Assembly (NCBI RefSeq): GCF_030247195.1
Contig: NC_080672.1
Coordinates: 347,012,413 to 347,076,412, forward strand
Direction: 5' to 3'
DNA: 64,000 nucleotides
DNA from: Topomyia yanbarensis
Taxonomy: Eukaryota > Arthropoda > Insecta > Diptera > Culicidae
In this document: positions 1-11,760 of the stretch, in pieces
Position numbering within the stretch: the first letter of the stretch is position 1
Layout of the letters: every line of letters begins with the position of its first letter
Position numbers and translations under genes: made by a program
The notes under the pieces: generated by a model
Seen by the model: the letters and a program-made list of their open reading frames with translations, nothing else
Told to the model about the DNA's origin: nothing
The model's database searches: none

Positions 1-925
1 AAACATCTTTGATTTGGATGAAATTTTGTTCCAAGATAGGTAATTATGTTCCCTACCTACCGTCAACAATTCAAGTTGGACACTTTCAAGGAAAAAAAAA
101 GTTTTTTGAAAAAAACTTTTCCTTGGCCAGACTGATTTTTTCAGTGTATTTTTATCGAAAATGAAAGTCACAAAGGCTTTTTGTGACAAAGCTCTCATGT
201 ACAGAAAGTTTCATTAAAACCCTAGAGGGTGCTGCCAATATTTGTTAGAGTTGGCGCGAAATTCGTCGATGTTAAGTATCTGTGAGACCATCCAAAAACG
301 GAAACCCCAAAAACGTGAACTCAATTCACTAGAGACCAAACCATCGAATATATTCACAGTGTGTCTTTGGAGGAATTGTTCATATGAATATTACCCACAA
401 TCTGATAAAAATTGAAATTGGGCATGGCTTACTGTGATCGAACTAAAAACGTAACATTTTAATACTGACGAGGCAGAAAGTTGGTGTCTTCGACAAAATT
501 TTAGAAATGCTTGTAGTGAAGAATTTTGTTGAAGAACTTGGGCTTGCAGGACTAAAAGTAATCGATTTACAAGGCGTTTTCTACCGCAACCCCCTTAAAT
601 CTAGTTTTGTAAATTAACTTTTTTCATTGTGAATTTTCGTGCAAACGATGTTCCAGATAAATATGTAGGTATTAAAACTACATAATATTATCGAAGGCTG
701 TATGCAAAACTACTCATTCGTTTCAAAATTATAGAAGATTTGTAAACTTTTTTACACCAACTTCAACTACGTATGAAAAAGTAAGGTGCAAAGCAAAATG
801 CACGAACAGGCACTATTATCACTGTCTAAACTATGCACAATAAAGGTAAGAAGGTTTGGTGCATGGCTCTCTAGAACCCTATGAATAGGGTAAGCTTACT
901 TTATCCTGTTTTTTTTTTACTTTTT
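1..925. other. Intergenic DNA, nothing recognised
   Basis: AT-rich sequence with no long open frame, no recognisable domain and no clear terminal repeats. I see nothing in it that I can name. Confidence 0.4.
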
Positions 926-929
926 CCAT

Positions 930-1460
930 ACAAAATCAAGTAGTGAACGGGAAGCACCAGGTTCACCTGGAATCGCTGAACAGCCCTTGGTACATACTGA
1001 CTGGCCCGTTGAATAGGCTAGGTCCACAGCTGGGAACTAGATCGGGACTAAGTTAACAGCTAAATGGTTCAAGAAAACAAACATCGGTATCTGTACCGAG
1101 AGAAATTCCGCCGCCGGGGAACTCTCAGTCGGAATAAGGTGAGTCCGGTGCCGGGGACTATCCGATTAGATCGTGATAATGCATGACTCACGCAAATAGG
1201 AGCTAAATAGCTCAGTAAATCAGCAGCTAAACTCTTAACAGCTAAACTGTAATAGATGGAGAGACTGGAGAGCCATATCGCTCAACTCGTGATCAAAAGA
1301 AGGAGGTTCGCAGAAAGCAAAACGAGACCCCCCCACGAAGTAATACCTTTATGTAGTTCCGAGGGGAAGAAAGGCGATCGATTCAATCTAAATTTCCAGA
1401 GCCATACAACAAATATGTACGGAATGTTATGCCAGCCTTTGGGATCCCTTTCATGAAATA
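930..1460 (+). repeat. Interspersed repeat with AGCTAAAT motifs, copy 1
   Basis: This stretch matches, in inverted orientation, the block at 21460-22290. Shared landmarks are a segment ending in TAGGCTAGGTCCAC, a block with GAGAGAAATTCCGCC, and recurring AGCTAAAT/AGCTAAAC motifs. GC content is higher than in the flanks. The related block at 22.3 kb is followed by sequence also found 3' of an R1-type ORF2 relic (26.65 kb), so a LINE UTR origin is possible. That origin is inference; the pairwise similarity is visible. The copy lacks one arm of the hairpin present at 22063-22127. Confidence 0.55.
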
Positions 1461-3425
1461 CTAATTTTGTGAAACTGATGTGAGTTTCTTAATTTTGAAA
1501 AAAGATCTGTTTTCCCAAGACTGCCGGAATTTTTAGGGTGGTCATTGTGACCAAGGAGATCTGGAAAAGGGGGAGGGGGATTAGGAGGATTGATGGGGGT
1601 GCAACCAACCGCATTTTATACCTGGCCTTTGATACTCGGTTTTTGAAAATCGGTTTAGTGATCACCGAATAACCGATGTGATGCTAATTCTGAACCATAA
1701 CTTCAAAGAATCTTTGACTGGCCATCAATGATCTAGACCCGCACATCCAAGTAATGTTAGATATATTCTTATACAGAGTGTTTGATTCACGATTCAGAAC
1801 CTCTCGAAAGGTGATTGACTGTCATATTTGGAGAAAAAAATGGTTCTACGCGTACCATCAAATATCAGCCTTACAAAGTTATTGAACTATGTAAAAAACT
1901 TTATCTCAAAATACCTCTAACTCGAAAAGTATACCTCGTATTTCTTTTAGTTCCACTAGAAATGTGAGAAAATCTCCAATTAAATGGTATTCTCATATCT
2001 TTCAGTTTTTTTAGTTTCAATTACTTTTACTTTACTTACTAGTTTTTGAGGAGTTTTTTTTTAATTTTCTCAAAATAATGAATAATGATTATAGCAATAT
2101 CTCTTATCCAAAAGTTGGGTTTTAAGACGATTCATAATTTGTTCGTCGACATCATATTCTTATCTCTTCTCGTTTCTCTGTAATTTCATTACTATACTTT
2201 TCCTGTAATCGACTTGAAAGTGCTTAAAAGACTCTTATCTAAAAGATATTCTTTATATCGATATTTCCAAGGCTTCATTGGAAAGTTGGGAAAATTTACT
2301 ATCTATGTATGTTCAAATATCTTATAGTTAAGTGTACTAAATGACTTTTTATTAGTAAAATGATTCGAAATTTGCGTTTTTTGATAGTTTTGTAACTATT
2401 CTAATTATTATCTACAACATAATTTACCGTTACTATTGTCCATTTGGTGCTCCTGAACATTCTCTATGACTATATATTTGAAACATTATCCCTGTCGCTT
2501 TTCATTTCGCTGCTATTTAATAGTTAACACAGCACCACAAATTTAATGGGTTTGAAATCGTTGTTTTTGCATATGAAGCAAACTGATAAAAATGATTTTG
2601 GATCGAAACAAAGAGAGATAGTTGAATGGAGTCAAAGAAAGAATTGTAGAACTTGTTGAAATACGTTAATTTCTCGATTATTTACTATTTCAAGAAAATT
2701 CACGAAAATGATAATAATAATACTAACTTTAAACTAATTTACTTCTAAAAGAATACAAAATTTACTTAACTGGAAGTAATTAATACAAATTTAGCTGCAA
2801 AACTTTCCTGGCTTTTGAATGAAAAGAAAAAAAAAGGTACAATAAATGCCATCCTTTTTTAATTACAGTTAGTAGTAGTGAAAATAAGAGAAAAAATATC
2901 CAAGTTCAAAAACCCAAAACACATGAAAACAAGAAAAGATAAGTGTATCATGTCGAAGAACAAATTATGCAGCTCTTCAATACTAACAATCAGATTTATT
3001 AAAATGATGATAACACTTTACATAGGTTTTCTACCATTTAATTCCACTATGTTTGTTTAAAGTTAAATGCACTTGCACTTCACTATGTAACAGATACCAG
3101 CATTTCGATTACTACTTGTAATCATTTTCAGTGTTTGTATCAGTCTATAGACAGACAGATAGACAGACAGTAACTATATTTCAATATTTGGTAGTACAAT
3201 ACATAGTTTACATTACAAATGATGCAGATTTTTTCTACACCGCTTTGTGTTCAAATTACGTGATTGCTAAGTCTTTTATGTAGGAAAACGGGTAGGCTGT
3301 GGTCGGCAGGTACCTAGATGCGTGAAGCTGGCCGTTTTTTGCACGTAGATAATATTTCGAAAAGCCATGTATATCCGTTACCTTGGTCTCGATTTAGTAC
3401 GCAAGGAGAGGAATATTTGAAAATT
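1461..3425. other. Intergenic DNA with a short GACA microsatellite
   Basis: No coding remnant or terminal repeat was recognised. A small tetranucleotide run (TAGACAGACAGATAGACAGACAG, three residues over a perfect track) lies at 3148-3170. The short open frame at 2878-3060 starts at GTG, is lysine-rich and looks like chance. Confidence 0.4.
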
Positions 3426-3429
3426 TCCA

Positions 3430-3704
3430 GGCTGGTGGCGATACGTTGATGATATCTTCTGTATTATCAAATGTAAGAATATCCAAAAAATATTAATTTT
3501 ACACATGAAGATGAGAAAGATAACCAATTGCCCTTTTTGGATGTACTTATAAAAAGAAAGGGAGGGTCCTTGGCCCTCGGAATATATAAGAAACCTACAA
3601 ATACCGAAAGAATTATACCAAAAAATTCAAACGATTCTTATCAGCACAAAATGGCAGCTTTTCATCACATGGCTCATAGAATGCTTACTTTACGATTAGG
3701 ATAA
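3430..3704 (+). pseudogene. Penelope-like element reverse transcriptase fragment
   Basis: The translation contains a WWRYVDDIF motif, the catalytic YVDD box of Penelope-like RTs. In a frame shifted by one base it continues to LPFLDVLIKRK, GIYKKPTNTER and a His-rich tail ending at a TAA. LPFLDV followed by (Y)(R/K)KPT is characteristic of Penelope RTs just downstream of the catalytic box. Only about 90 codons remain: upstream RT motifs and the GIY-YIG endonuclease are not visible, and there is a frameshift near 3480. It is a dead fragment; the family call is from motifs alone. Confidence 0.7.
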
Positions 3705-3754
3705 GAAGCAAAAGTTATAGAAACATAATTCAGAATTTAGGCGACATGGTGGTA

Positions 3755-4080
3755 CCAGTTTATAGGGGAATTTGTTGTGTGACCGCACTCTTTAACCGGT
3801 AACTCCGGAACAGGAAGATCAATAACAAAATTCAACAGCAGACGGTGGGAAGTTTATACCTTACATTTGAGACTAAGTTTGTGCAAATCGGTTCAGCAAT
3901 CTCTAAAGAACAGAAATAGCATTTTTGCCTCATACACACATACAAAAACACACACACATACTTACACACAGATTTTTTTCCCAACTGAGTTGAATGGTCT
4001 ATGAGACTCCGGGCCTCGGTTAAAAAGTCGGTATTTAAAGCGATGGCATAACCTTTCTATACGTGAAAGTCAAAAACATC
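3755..4080 (+). repeat. Interspersed repeat ending in a degenerate GAGAAAGGCAAAA-type end, copy 1
   Basis: Matches the block at 5119-5428. Shared features are TTTATA.GGGAATTTG, GTAACTCCGGAAC, a CA-rich run, GAGTTGAATGGTCTATGAGACTC-like sequence and a terminal AACCTTTCTATA..TGAAAG.CAAAAA. It lies immediately after the Penelope-like fragment. Ends with GAAAGGCAAAA-like sequence recur at 21.28 kb (inverted) and 43.5 kb, so this is a multi-copy family, probably non-autonomous. Confidence 0.55.
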
Positions 4081-5118
4081 AAAAAAATATTCAAGACCAC
4101 CCGCTAAACCAGTTCAAAACTTGTTTCGTACGAAAAGACAAGTAGCTGCGCTTTCGTTTAGTGATTGTGTCAGCGATACTAATTTTTCGTGTGAGAATAC
4201 TATTCTAACAGAGACACTGTGTAAACCAAAAGCCAAAAGATTATCATCGGCGCCAAATTTTCAGTTCGTTCACCTACCATCGTTTCAGCCCGCTTTACTC
4301 TTTCGCAAAAATCCTTGATCTTGAAACCTATCTTCGTAAATATCATACTGAAATAGAATACAAAAACTTGTCAAACCTGCTAGACTTCCAATAGCTTGAT
4401 CACCAACTGGATGTCTTCCGAAAGAAAGGTGATCTAACGCATTTGTTGGTTATGGCAGGGAAGAATAAGAATATATGTTCACCGATCTGTTTAGTAACTA
4501 TTTACGGGTCATTATTATTTAGATCGAACTGTTAACGTTCATAATACTTAATTCAAAAGAATAAGATGATTAGAAATACACCAATTACACAATGCGTGTT
4601 ATATTCCATGCCCTCTATCAACCAGTTTGATTCGATAAGAAAAGCGTCATCCTATCTGGGTATATATGAAATTACCATAAAAATCTAATTCTATCAGAGC
4701 TGGATACTGAAATTTATATCCTCTGTTTTATTGCATGCTGATAGGAACGTATTAAAGACATTTTCATCTTTTCCAAACCCAGCAAGTTTGGAAAACGGTA
4801 GGATAAATAAACACGTTTTATTTCGACGTGGGGCGGGTTTTTTATGATGCAATAATGTTTGTTATCTCATCGTTTTTTTGTTCAGTTTATCAAGCTTCTT
4901 ATTCAGCTCACATTATATTCCCTAGAAACTCTGCACATTGAACTATTAAGCTCTACCGGTAATAAAATACTTCACATTCCTGGATAATACGCAGAATACC
5001 GTAAGGCTAAGTACAATCGAATTCCTTGAAAAGTTTACATCAAATCTCAATGTTTCATGCATTATAATGTCATTTGGCATCAAAAATACAAATTTGATTT
5101 TGAAAATTTTTCATTTCA
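4081..5118. other. Intergenic DNA, nothing recognised
   Basis: AT-rich sequence between two copies of the same repeat. The 65-codon open frame at 4121-4318 has no recognisable domain. Nothing further is seen. Confidence 0.35.
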
Positions 5119-5428
5119 GTTTATATAGGAATTTGCTGTGTGATTGCGCTCTTCAACTCGTAACTCCGGAACCGGAAGTCCAATCAATAAAAAAAAATTC
5201 AATGGCAGCCGATGGGAAGATTGTACCTTTCATTTAAGACTAACTTTGTGCAAATCGATCCAGCCATCTCTGATTAACAGAGGTCACATTTTTTTCCACA
5301 TACACACACACACACACAGACATTTTCCGATCTCGACGAACTGAGTCGATTAGCATATGACACTCGGCCCTCCCGGTCGGGATTAGATCGACGAATTTTA
5401 GAGTGAATGAGAAAGGCAAAAACATTTT
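5119..5428 (+). repeat. Interspersed repeat, copy 2, with CA microsatellite
   Basis: Second copy of the family at 3755-4080, in the same orientation. It includes a CA run at about 5301-5320 and the end GAATGAGAAAGGCAAAAAC. The open frame reported on the minus strand here (5240-5560) runs through the CA repeat and is not a gene. Confidence 0.55.
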
Positions 5429-5869
5429 TAGAAAATGTTGAAATTTATGCATTTTTTGGTGAGCAGTTCTATGTTTCATAGACATTAGATCAATTTTAAC
5501 TTCGCTTCCTATTAAATAAAGACCCTTATTACAGTACATCTCTACAAAAACCGAGATCAATTTGAGGATTATGATTGATTACAGAACTCTGGAATTTTCA
5601 AGGGTTGAAAATAAAAACAAAGCTATTACTATTGACTCATCCATCGTTCAGCAATAAACCAGCGCAACGTCCCTCCCGCCGGCTTATTCTATATACTATT
5701 CATGACCATTGACCATAAGTAAACACCGCTTGAATTCAAAGCAGCAACTTTTGACTAATTAGGAAAAAAAATCACTGCAAACCCGTTTCTGTCTTCTCTC
5801 CGGTATCATATTTTGATCAAAATATTATTATAATTCCAAACGAGATGCGCTTTGGGGCCTGCCAAAATA

Positions 5870-5995
5870 TCATTTCCAAACAAAAAAAGTGAGCCACTCC
5901 ACTTCCTCTTTGAGGCGACATACCACACGGACTGGCACGCGATGAGGTAGGACGTGATTAGAATGCAGTCTGATGTCTACCTGTTGCGGTGGAAC
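5870..5995 (-). CDS. Candidate second exon of a minus-strand gene
   Basis: On the minus strand a splice acceptor ending CGCCGCAG is followed by an open frame of 41 codons to a TGA. It is in phase with the start exon at 6451-6477, giving a 455-nt intron. A second acceptor (CAACAG) lies 15 nt further on. Inside the frame there is a donor-like CGTGTG|GTATGT, so the exon could instead end near 5927 and continue elsewhere. The peptide (VPPQQVDIRLHSNHVLP...) matches no family I recognise. If it is joined directly, the hydrophobic leader is only about ten residues, which is short for a signal peptide. Low confidence. Confidence 0.25.
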   Translation of the reverse strand, partial: VPPQQVDIRLHSNHVLPHRVPVRVVCRLKEEVEWLTFFVWK

Positions 5996-6450
5996 CTGCG
6001 GCGAAATGTACAGCTAAGCAAAAATTGGATCAACATTTGCGGTATTGGGAATGTAGAAAGCTGATTTGATGGGTGTTTTTTAAATTGCCACGAAATGCAC
6101 CTAAGAATCAATGTGTTGGAATGAAACATTCTGGTGTTAACTCACTCAATTATTGTCATTTGGTTGATGAGCATTTTTGAATGATGATCACAAATTGTAT
6201 ATTAATTTGTAGACTGAAATGTTGAAAAAAACACTGTTTTCCGTCCGTAGAAAATTGCAATTCAACATCGATGAAAGCATTGCATATCTATTGAAACTTC
6301 CAGGGCAACATTGTCTCCGAAAACTGACTCAACTTTTTTCAAAAAGTTTTAAATATTCGATTACTCAATAATAAATTAACTTTAGTTATTCAAAATGTCA
6401 GCTTCACATAACGTCAGTAATATTAGGTAATAAACTACAATGACACATAC

Positions 6451-6477
6451 CGCCAGAACCAATAAATTCCAGATCAT
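6451..6477 (-). CDS. Candidate first coding exon of a secreted or membrane protein gene
   Basis: The ATG sits in a good context (A at -3) and starts MIWNLLVLA, a hydrophobic stretch like the start of a signal peptide. It then meets GTATGT, a strong splice donor, in phase 0. It is the first ATG after a 328-nt leader that begins at a TATA/initiator pair with correct spacing (6803-6838). This combination is what supports a real gene start, since the nine codons alone could not. Downstream exons would lie at lower coordinates; 5870-5995 is one candidate. No function can be assigned. Confidence 0.45.
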
Positions 6478-6805
6478 TCTGCGACTCTTCCTCCCGATTC
6501 GGGGCACGATGTTCACTTTCGATGCTAATCACTCTCCCGTTTACCAAATTCCTATGCAACAGACACTGCGTGATTGATTAAGTTCCTACCAAATTTCCGA
6601 CTCCGACACCGATTTTGTACTTTAATTTACTGCTCCCTCCCTAGTTGACCTTATTCTTTCCCGTTTCAAGGTCTACCGAGAAAAATAAACACACCGTTGG
6701 CGTGTGTCGTCACGCGATTATCTACTAACACGACGAATATCGATCCCGGAAAGAGGCACACCTTTGATACGACTTCGCTAGTTGCCGGTTGAAAAAACAA
6801 TAACT
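6478..6805 (-). other. Candidate 5' untranslated leader without upstream ATGs
   Basis: Transcribed leader inferred from the initiator at 6805 to the ATG at 6477. Reading the minus strand I find no ATG in these 328 nt, whereas several would be expected by chance. That supports a real leader. Base composition is more even than in the flanking AT-rich DNA. Confidence 0.4.
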
Positions 6806-6838
6806 GGGAGGACAAGCCAAGTCCCGGCTTTTTATATA
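6801..6838 (-). promoter_or_regulatory. Core promoter: TATA box plus CAGT initiator
   Basis: On the minus strand TATATAAAAAG (6838-6828) is followed by CCAGTT, with the A at 6805. The distance from the TATAAA to this A is about 31 nt, the normal TATA-to-start spacing. CAGT is the arthropod initiator core. It drives toward the leader and start exon at 6451-6805. Confidence 0.5.
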
Positions 6839-6839
6839 T

Positions 6840-7843
6840 GTAGAACCAACTTCTTCGTGGAACTTCTTGTTTTGCTGCGTGCTTGATTTGCGGGCGTCCG
6901 TTTGAATGAGGATCGCGAGCGACGCAAAGATCCACACACTCACACACGATTTCCGTACCGCGCTCACTATGTGTACAGCAGCATAGCAGACGATGCGCGG
7001 GGTCCATCGGTGATGTTTTTCGGATGACCGTTTCCTTCCTATACCTAGCGATATCTACATCCCAGCAGCCCGCGAGAACTTGTTATCCAGAACGGTCGCG
7101 CCGCTAATCAGAACTTTTCACGCTCATTTGTTCGCGCCGTGAGCATAGCCGAAGAAAAACACGGCAGAAGGGAGACGATGACATAGTAGTCGCTGACCTG
7201 TCGGATGGCTTCGCGTGTCTTCTTCTCTGTGCCGCCCATTCGGCAGAAAAACAATGAGGTGTAGATTGCGTGCGTTCCTGGTAGCTTCGCCGTCGTCGTC
7301 GTTTTCAGGGCCACGATTGGATGTTTACAGTGTGCTACAGACCACACGAGATCGACAAGTTGGGAGGTTTGTTTGATAAAAGGGAACCTAAATGCTTTAA
7401 GTTTATCGGGTTTATAAATAATTATGATTCTAGGTTTAGGCAAGTTTTTAGCTTGAGCTTGAATTTGCGAGATCACTTCAAAGGGGACTGTATTCTATAA
7501 GTATTTCGTAACCAACATATGCTGAACCAAACCCGATTATCACAGAAAAACAGCAAATTGACTAGTACACAACCACATGCGAAACTCATTTAGGGGAGCC
7601 CAGCGTTAGTTGGCGGTTGGGGTAAGTTAGCGGAGTTCCCATGTTTTTGTGAAATGTATACAGAGGAATAATTAAAATATCTGTAAGAGTCTGTATATTT
7701 ATATAAATCATAGTTACATTAGAATATTGCGATAAAGGTATATTGAAAATATAATACTGTTTTGAAGGAATGACTCATATTTGAACACAGTTATTCTAGT
7801 GAAATTAGTTATTGACCGACTTTGTCTCATCAGAATCCGATAG
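6840..7843. other. Region upstream of the candidate promoter
   Basis: Moderately GC-rich, apparently non-repetitive sequence from 6840 to about 7350, consistent with proximal promoter DNA of the minus-strand gene. A 122-codon minus frame at 7108-7476 has no recognisable domain and I do not call it. Confidence 0.3.
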
Positions 7844-7898
7844 TTAGTGAAAGGACAAAGCTAGCGTTGGATTGGCGCTAGCTATGTCCTTTCACTAA
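7844..7898. repeat. Short hairpin, about 23-bp arms
   Basis: TTAGTGAAAGGACA.AGCTAGCG is followed after a 9-bp loop by CGCTAGCTATGTCCTTTCACTA, a nearly perfect inverted repeat. A related sequence (GCGCTAGCTTAATCCTGTCACTAAG) lies at about 9271-9299, so the hairpin may be one end of a larger inverted-repeat unit. Confidence 0.6.
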
Positions 7899-8929
7899 AA
7901 TGTATTTCTAAGCAAACTTCTAGGTCTGCGTGATAACCTGCAAGAAAAGGAATTCTGATTAATTCTCATCGGCTTAAGGGGGGCGTCTGGTGTAGAATGC
8001 AAAAATAAACGACATTTTTTATCCGTTTAATTATTCGAATTACCTCTAGAAATGTTTCTCGAAACCTCTAGAAATGTCTCTCGAAATCTCAGTGGCCACG
8101 CTAAACTTCTTTTGTTTTAAATAGCCATGCATTCCACGCGCGTATTTGCTGTAACACACGCAGATTTCAATCTACCGGCAACAATTTTCGAAATACTGAC
8201 AGCGATAAAAATACAGTGTAAACAATACACTCTAAACTACTTCTACCCAAATTTTCAAGTAAAAATACCCAATAAGTCATTTTCTACAGCGTTTTTCCGT
8301 GATGCAATTTGATGTGGGACACCCCTTAATAGCGTTTTCTCGAAACAGCTTTTTTAATTTTTTTCAAATTGGCGAACACAATAACTCAAAAACTAATCAA
8401 CGAATTGACTTGATTTTTTACGATATATGTAGCCTGTCGATAAACCACAGAAAACTGAATAAAAAAAATTTCTCCCTTTTATTTTGAATAAAAATGAGCA
8501 AATTTAACAGTAAAATATGAGATTTTTCGATTTTCTTGAAGCCATTTCCCGGAACTCAATTTTTTTTATATTTTTTGAGGTTCATCGGCTAACTACAAGT
8601 CTAAGCTATACAAAACTTATTGAATTTCTCATATCAGACAATTTTATCGAGAGTTATCGTGTTTGCCGCGGCACTCCTCGACTAGAAAATGGTTGGACGT
8701 CTACTCTTGGAACGCTCGTACGTGTGGCTCTGTGTGACTGAAAATAATTTTTTTCGTGCACAATGAATGTGTAAAGTAATCCTAACATTACACAAAAGAT
8801 CTATTGTTGCCTTGCCTTCAAAATCGTAAAACAAAGTAACTTTCGTTTTGAGCACTTCACACCAGATGCTTCCCTTATTTAAAACATCACGCAGACTATG
8901 TGCTCCAAAACACAAATAGTATTTGACTA

Positions 8930-9237
8930 CATCCATAAATTACGTAGCATTTTTTGAGTGATTTTTAACAACCCCCCTTCCCCATCGTTGCATTTACCCC
9001 CTGGTAATTACGTAGCTTGACGGTAATCTTCTCCCCCTTGTCTCGGCAAAAAAAAATAACAAACGATGTTAGATGAAAAACGATGTTAGATGAAACGGGT
9101 AAGATTGTCGTGACATCAGGTCAATTCCTATTCCCCTTTAAAAAGCTACGTAGCACGATATGACCCCCTACCCCCGTGTCAACACACATCATCACAAAAT
9201 ACAAACTCCCCATATAATGCTACGTCATTTATGGATG
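8930..9237. mobile_element. MITE with CATCCATAAAT(T/G)ACGTAGCAT terminal repeats
   Basis: A 308-bp unit bounded by CATCCATAAATTACGTAGCA and its near-perfect inverse at the right end (TGCTACGTCATTTATGGATG). It has C-rich internal blocks and no coding capacity. I could not define a convincing target duplication. Superfamily unassigned. Confidence 0.65.
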
Positions 9238-9559
9238 AACTCTTTTCGTTTTTTGGAGCTAACGTCAATGCAGCGCTAGCTTAATCCTGTCACTAAGTTA
9301 TTACTACTATTACTATTCTAAAAGTCTGTAGATGTCTCGCTCCGTCTGTAGGAGACTATCAAAAGTATGTAAACTACAGATATGTCTGTAAATCTGGAAT
9401 CGCTGTCTAATAGTCATATGGCACTGTCTCTCATTGTGTACCTTAAGTAATGTGAAATACATTTCCAAAGTGTTTTTCTAATTTATTTGGCACGGTTCAA
9501 ACTGAGCCGTAGATCTTTCGAGTTTTCACAAGATGTAAAAATAAAAAAATTACGAAGTT

Positions 9560-10890
9560 ACTGCATGCCCGTCGAACCCTTGGTGACGCAGCATATTGTG
9601 ATCCATTTTCTTGGCGGTGATGCATTGTTTGTGTTATCCTCTGCAACTTGGGGGTCAGTCCGACTGCCTTCTCTCTTGTTGTCCTTCACGTCCTTGTCGT
9701 CATCAGTACTGCTTTCGTGTTGTTTATTTTCGGAAGTTCCAGTTTGTTTCTTGTTCTTGTGAGTTACTGTTGTAAATCAGTCTTTATCGCCATTTGTTAC
9801 TTTATTTGTGGTGTTGGTTGTGAATTTGGAAGCATTTGCAATCGTTGTTTCTTCGCTTTTGATTAAAGCAGTTGGAGTACTGGTACTGGGCACGATCATT
9901 ATTGATTTAGTGCAGTGGTTTTCAACCTTTTTCGTTCCACGTACCCCTTTCCGAATACTGATCCCCATGATGTACCCCTTAGTAAGCATCTCAATTCTTG
10001 ACACACTGAAACAATCAGCCTTATTCTGCATTACGACGGATTGCATTTTCGTACGTATGTGGTTCGATCGAAGCAGGCTCCCGTTGGATTTTACTGTCGT
10101 TATTGAGAATGCAAATCAAATTCGTTCGAAAAAGCGATCCGTCGTAATGCAGAATGAGGATGAATATATAAAGACAAACATCCGACGGGGAGTGTTGGAT
10201 AATAAGTTGAAATTAGTCTTACATAATTCACCCCTACATTCGTCTAATTTACCCCTAGGGGTAAATTCACCCCCTGTTGAAAATCTCTGATTTAGTGTTT
10301 TTACTGCCCGTCAACCGTCAGTTTAGCAACCTGTTAAGGTTTAGCATACGACAACTGTGTATCGGTCTTGCATGTAACAGATAGAATTTCATAAACATGC
10401 TCTACGCAGGGTTTTTCGTGGTGTAGCGGCTGATCACAAAATTGGCACGTGGGAATCTGTCCTGGATACGTGACTAATGTTGACTGACACCTTTGTATGA
10501 TTTGAATTGGATGGTCAGGCAGGAGGGGATAGGTTTTATCGAATGCATTCTCACCACCCGCACGTCTTTACGAAGACCCGGGAACAGGTTCCTCCAAGTA
10601 TTTTCCTTAACGGTATTCACTTCTTCGTATTTTGACGGGAGTTGTTTGACAGCGGTGGGATTAGTACGCGGTACCAGGTCATGTAGCTTTACTTCAATAA
10701 TGTCATTGTCTACGTATGTTGAGATGCTGTATAAAATGTCATTACATTCGACAACGTGTTTCAAGATGTTCCGCGTAACAAATAATTCTGCTTGGTTAAT
10801 GTTTTTAATATTTTTTAATCAGTACCTCTTGGCGCAAATGGTGGAATTGCATAGCATTAACTTTTGCTATGTTGAGCTTCACTAACTTCG
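9560..10890 (-). pseudogene. Jockey-type LINE ORF1 (gag-like) remnant
   Basis: Minus-strand translation shows a gag-like region (YVDNDIIEVKLHDLVPRTNP, KENTWRNLFPGLRK), then a zinc knuckle CQFCDQPLHHEKPC, followed by a low-complexity polar tail rich in T, N, D and K (9560-9900). The nucleocapsid-like protein would bind element RNA. The frame is broken several times and is interrupted by a hAT-type MITE at 9913-10289. On the minus strand the ORF2 endonuclease relic (10905-13290) lies upstream of this ORF1. That is the reverse of normal gene order, so either two copies abut or the element is rearranged. Confidence 0.6.
9913..10289. mobile_element. hAT-type MITE, target duplication ATTTAGTG
   Basis: A 377-bp unit starting CAGTGGTTTTCAACC and ending with the inverse of CAGAGATTTTCAACAG. 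It is flanked by perfect 8-bp duplications ATTTAGTG at 9905-9912 and 10290-10297. CAGNG termini plus 8-bp duplications are diagnostic of hAT transposition. No transposase is encoded; the open frames across it are chance. It sits inside the Jockey-type ORF1 relic. Confidence 0.85.
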
Positions 10891-11344
10891 CATTGTAACT
10901 CATGTTTTTATCATTAATTCGGCCACGAACCGGCGCCAGTAACTCCGTTTCTTGGCATTCATCAAACTCTTCGATCACCTTTCTAACATCCCGTACTGTC
11001 TATAGCTAGCGGGTAAACCGTCGTTCCGGAAGATTTTGTACGCCACGGTATTCTTTGCGTACACGTTTGTGCGCTCGTTGTGCCACCATGGGTTGGGAGA
11101 CCGTCCGCGAGAGTTAGCGTCTGGTATGCGTTTAGTCTGCGCCTGAATTGCGGATCAGAGAATCAAGCCAGCGACTCTTTCTCCTGATGAATCTCTTCTG
11201 TGGAGTCATCTGTGTCGCACATCGCGGATGCGTAGCTCTTCCAATCAATATTTGTATTCGATGGCACTGAACCGTTAGTAATAGTAATAGTAATAGCGAT
11301 TGGTAGATGGTCGCTACTGTGGTGATGAGAGGTTACCGGGTGCG

Positions 11345-11517
11345 CGACGTTTGGCATAAATACGTTAGGCATAAGTACGTTAGGCATACATATATTAGGC
11401 ATAAGTACATTATGCATAATGGAAGTTAGGCATAATGGACGATTGGCATAATATACGTTAGGCATAATGGACGATTGGCCTAAAGTACGTGAGGCATAAT
11501 GGACGTTAGGCATAATT
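11345..11517 (-). repeat. Left foldback arm: about 11 tandem GTTAGGCATAA units
   Basis: Units of 15-17 bp with consensus like GTTAGGCATAATGGAC, alternating with GATTGGCATAA variants. They make about 173 bp, inverted relative to the array at 12838-12970. A translated open frame with repeated MPNV comes from this array and is not a gene. Confidence 0.85.
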
Positions 11518-11760
11518 CACACAAGTAAAAAAATAATCGCAAGGCTTTCGCTATTATAGGGATTTCAACCTTACGCTTGTTTTATCGGGTTAGAAAAAAG
11601 AGACTCCAAAATGAAAAATAGCAAGCGAGATATTTATTCCTTACTAGATTTATTCCTAGTATAGAGTTTTTCTCTTTTTTCCGTCGAAGAAATGAAGAAA
11701 GTATTCATTCATTTAAGAAAACAGCACAAGCTGAGTTTCCGCATGCCAAACATTCGTTAA

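Noticed and set aside
11163..11513. Protein with repeated MPNV units
   Set aside because: It is the translation of the foldback arm satellite, joined to a few endonuclease codons.
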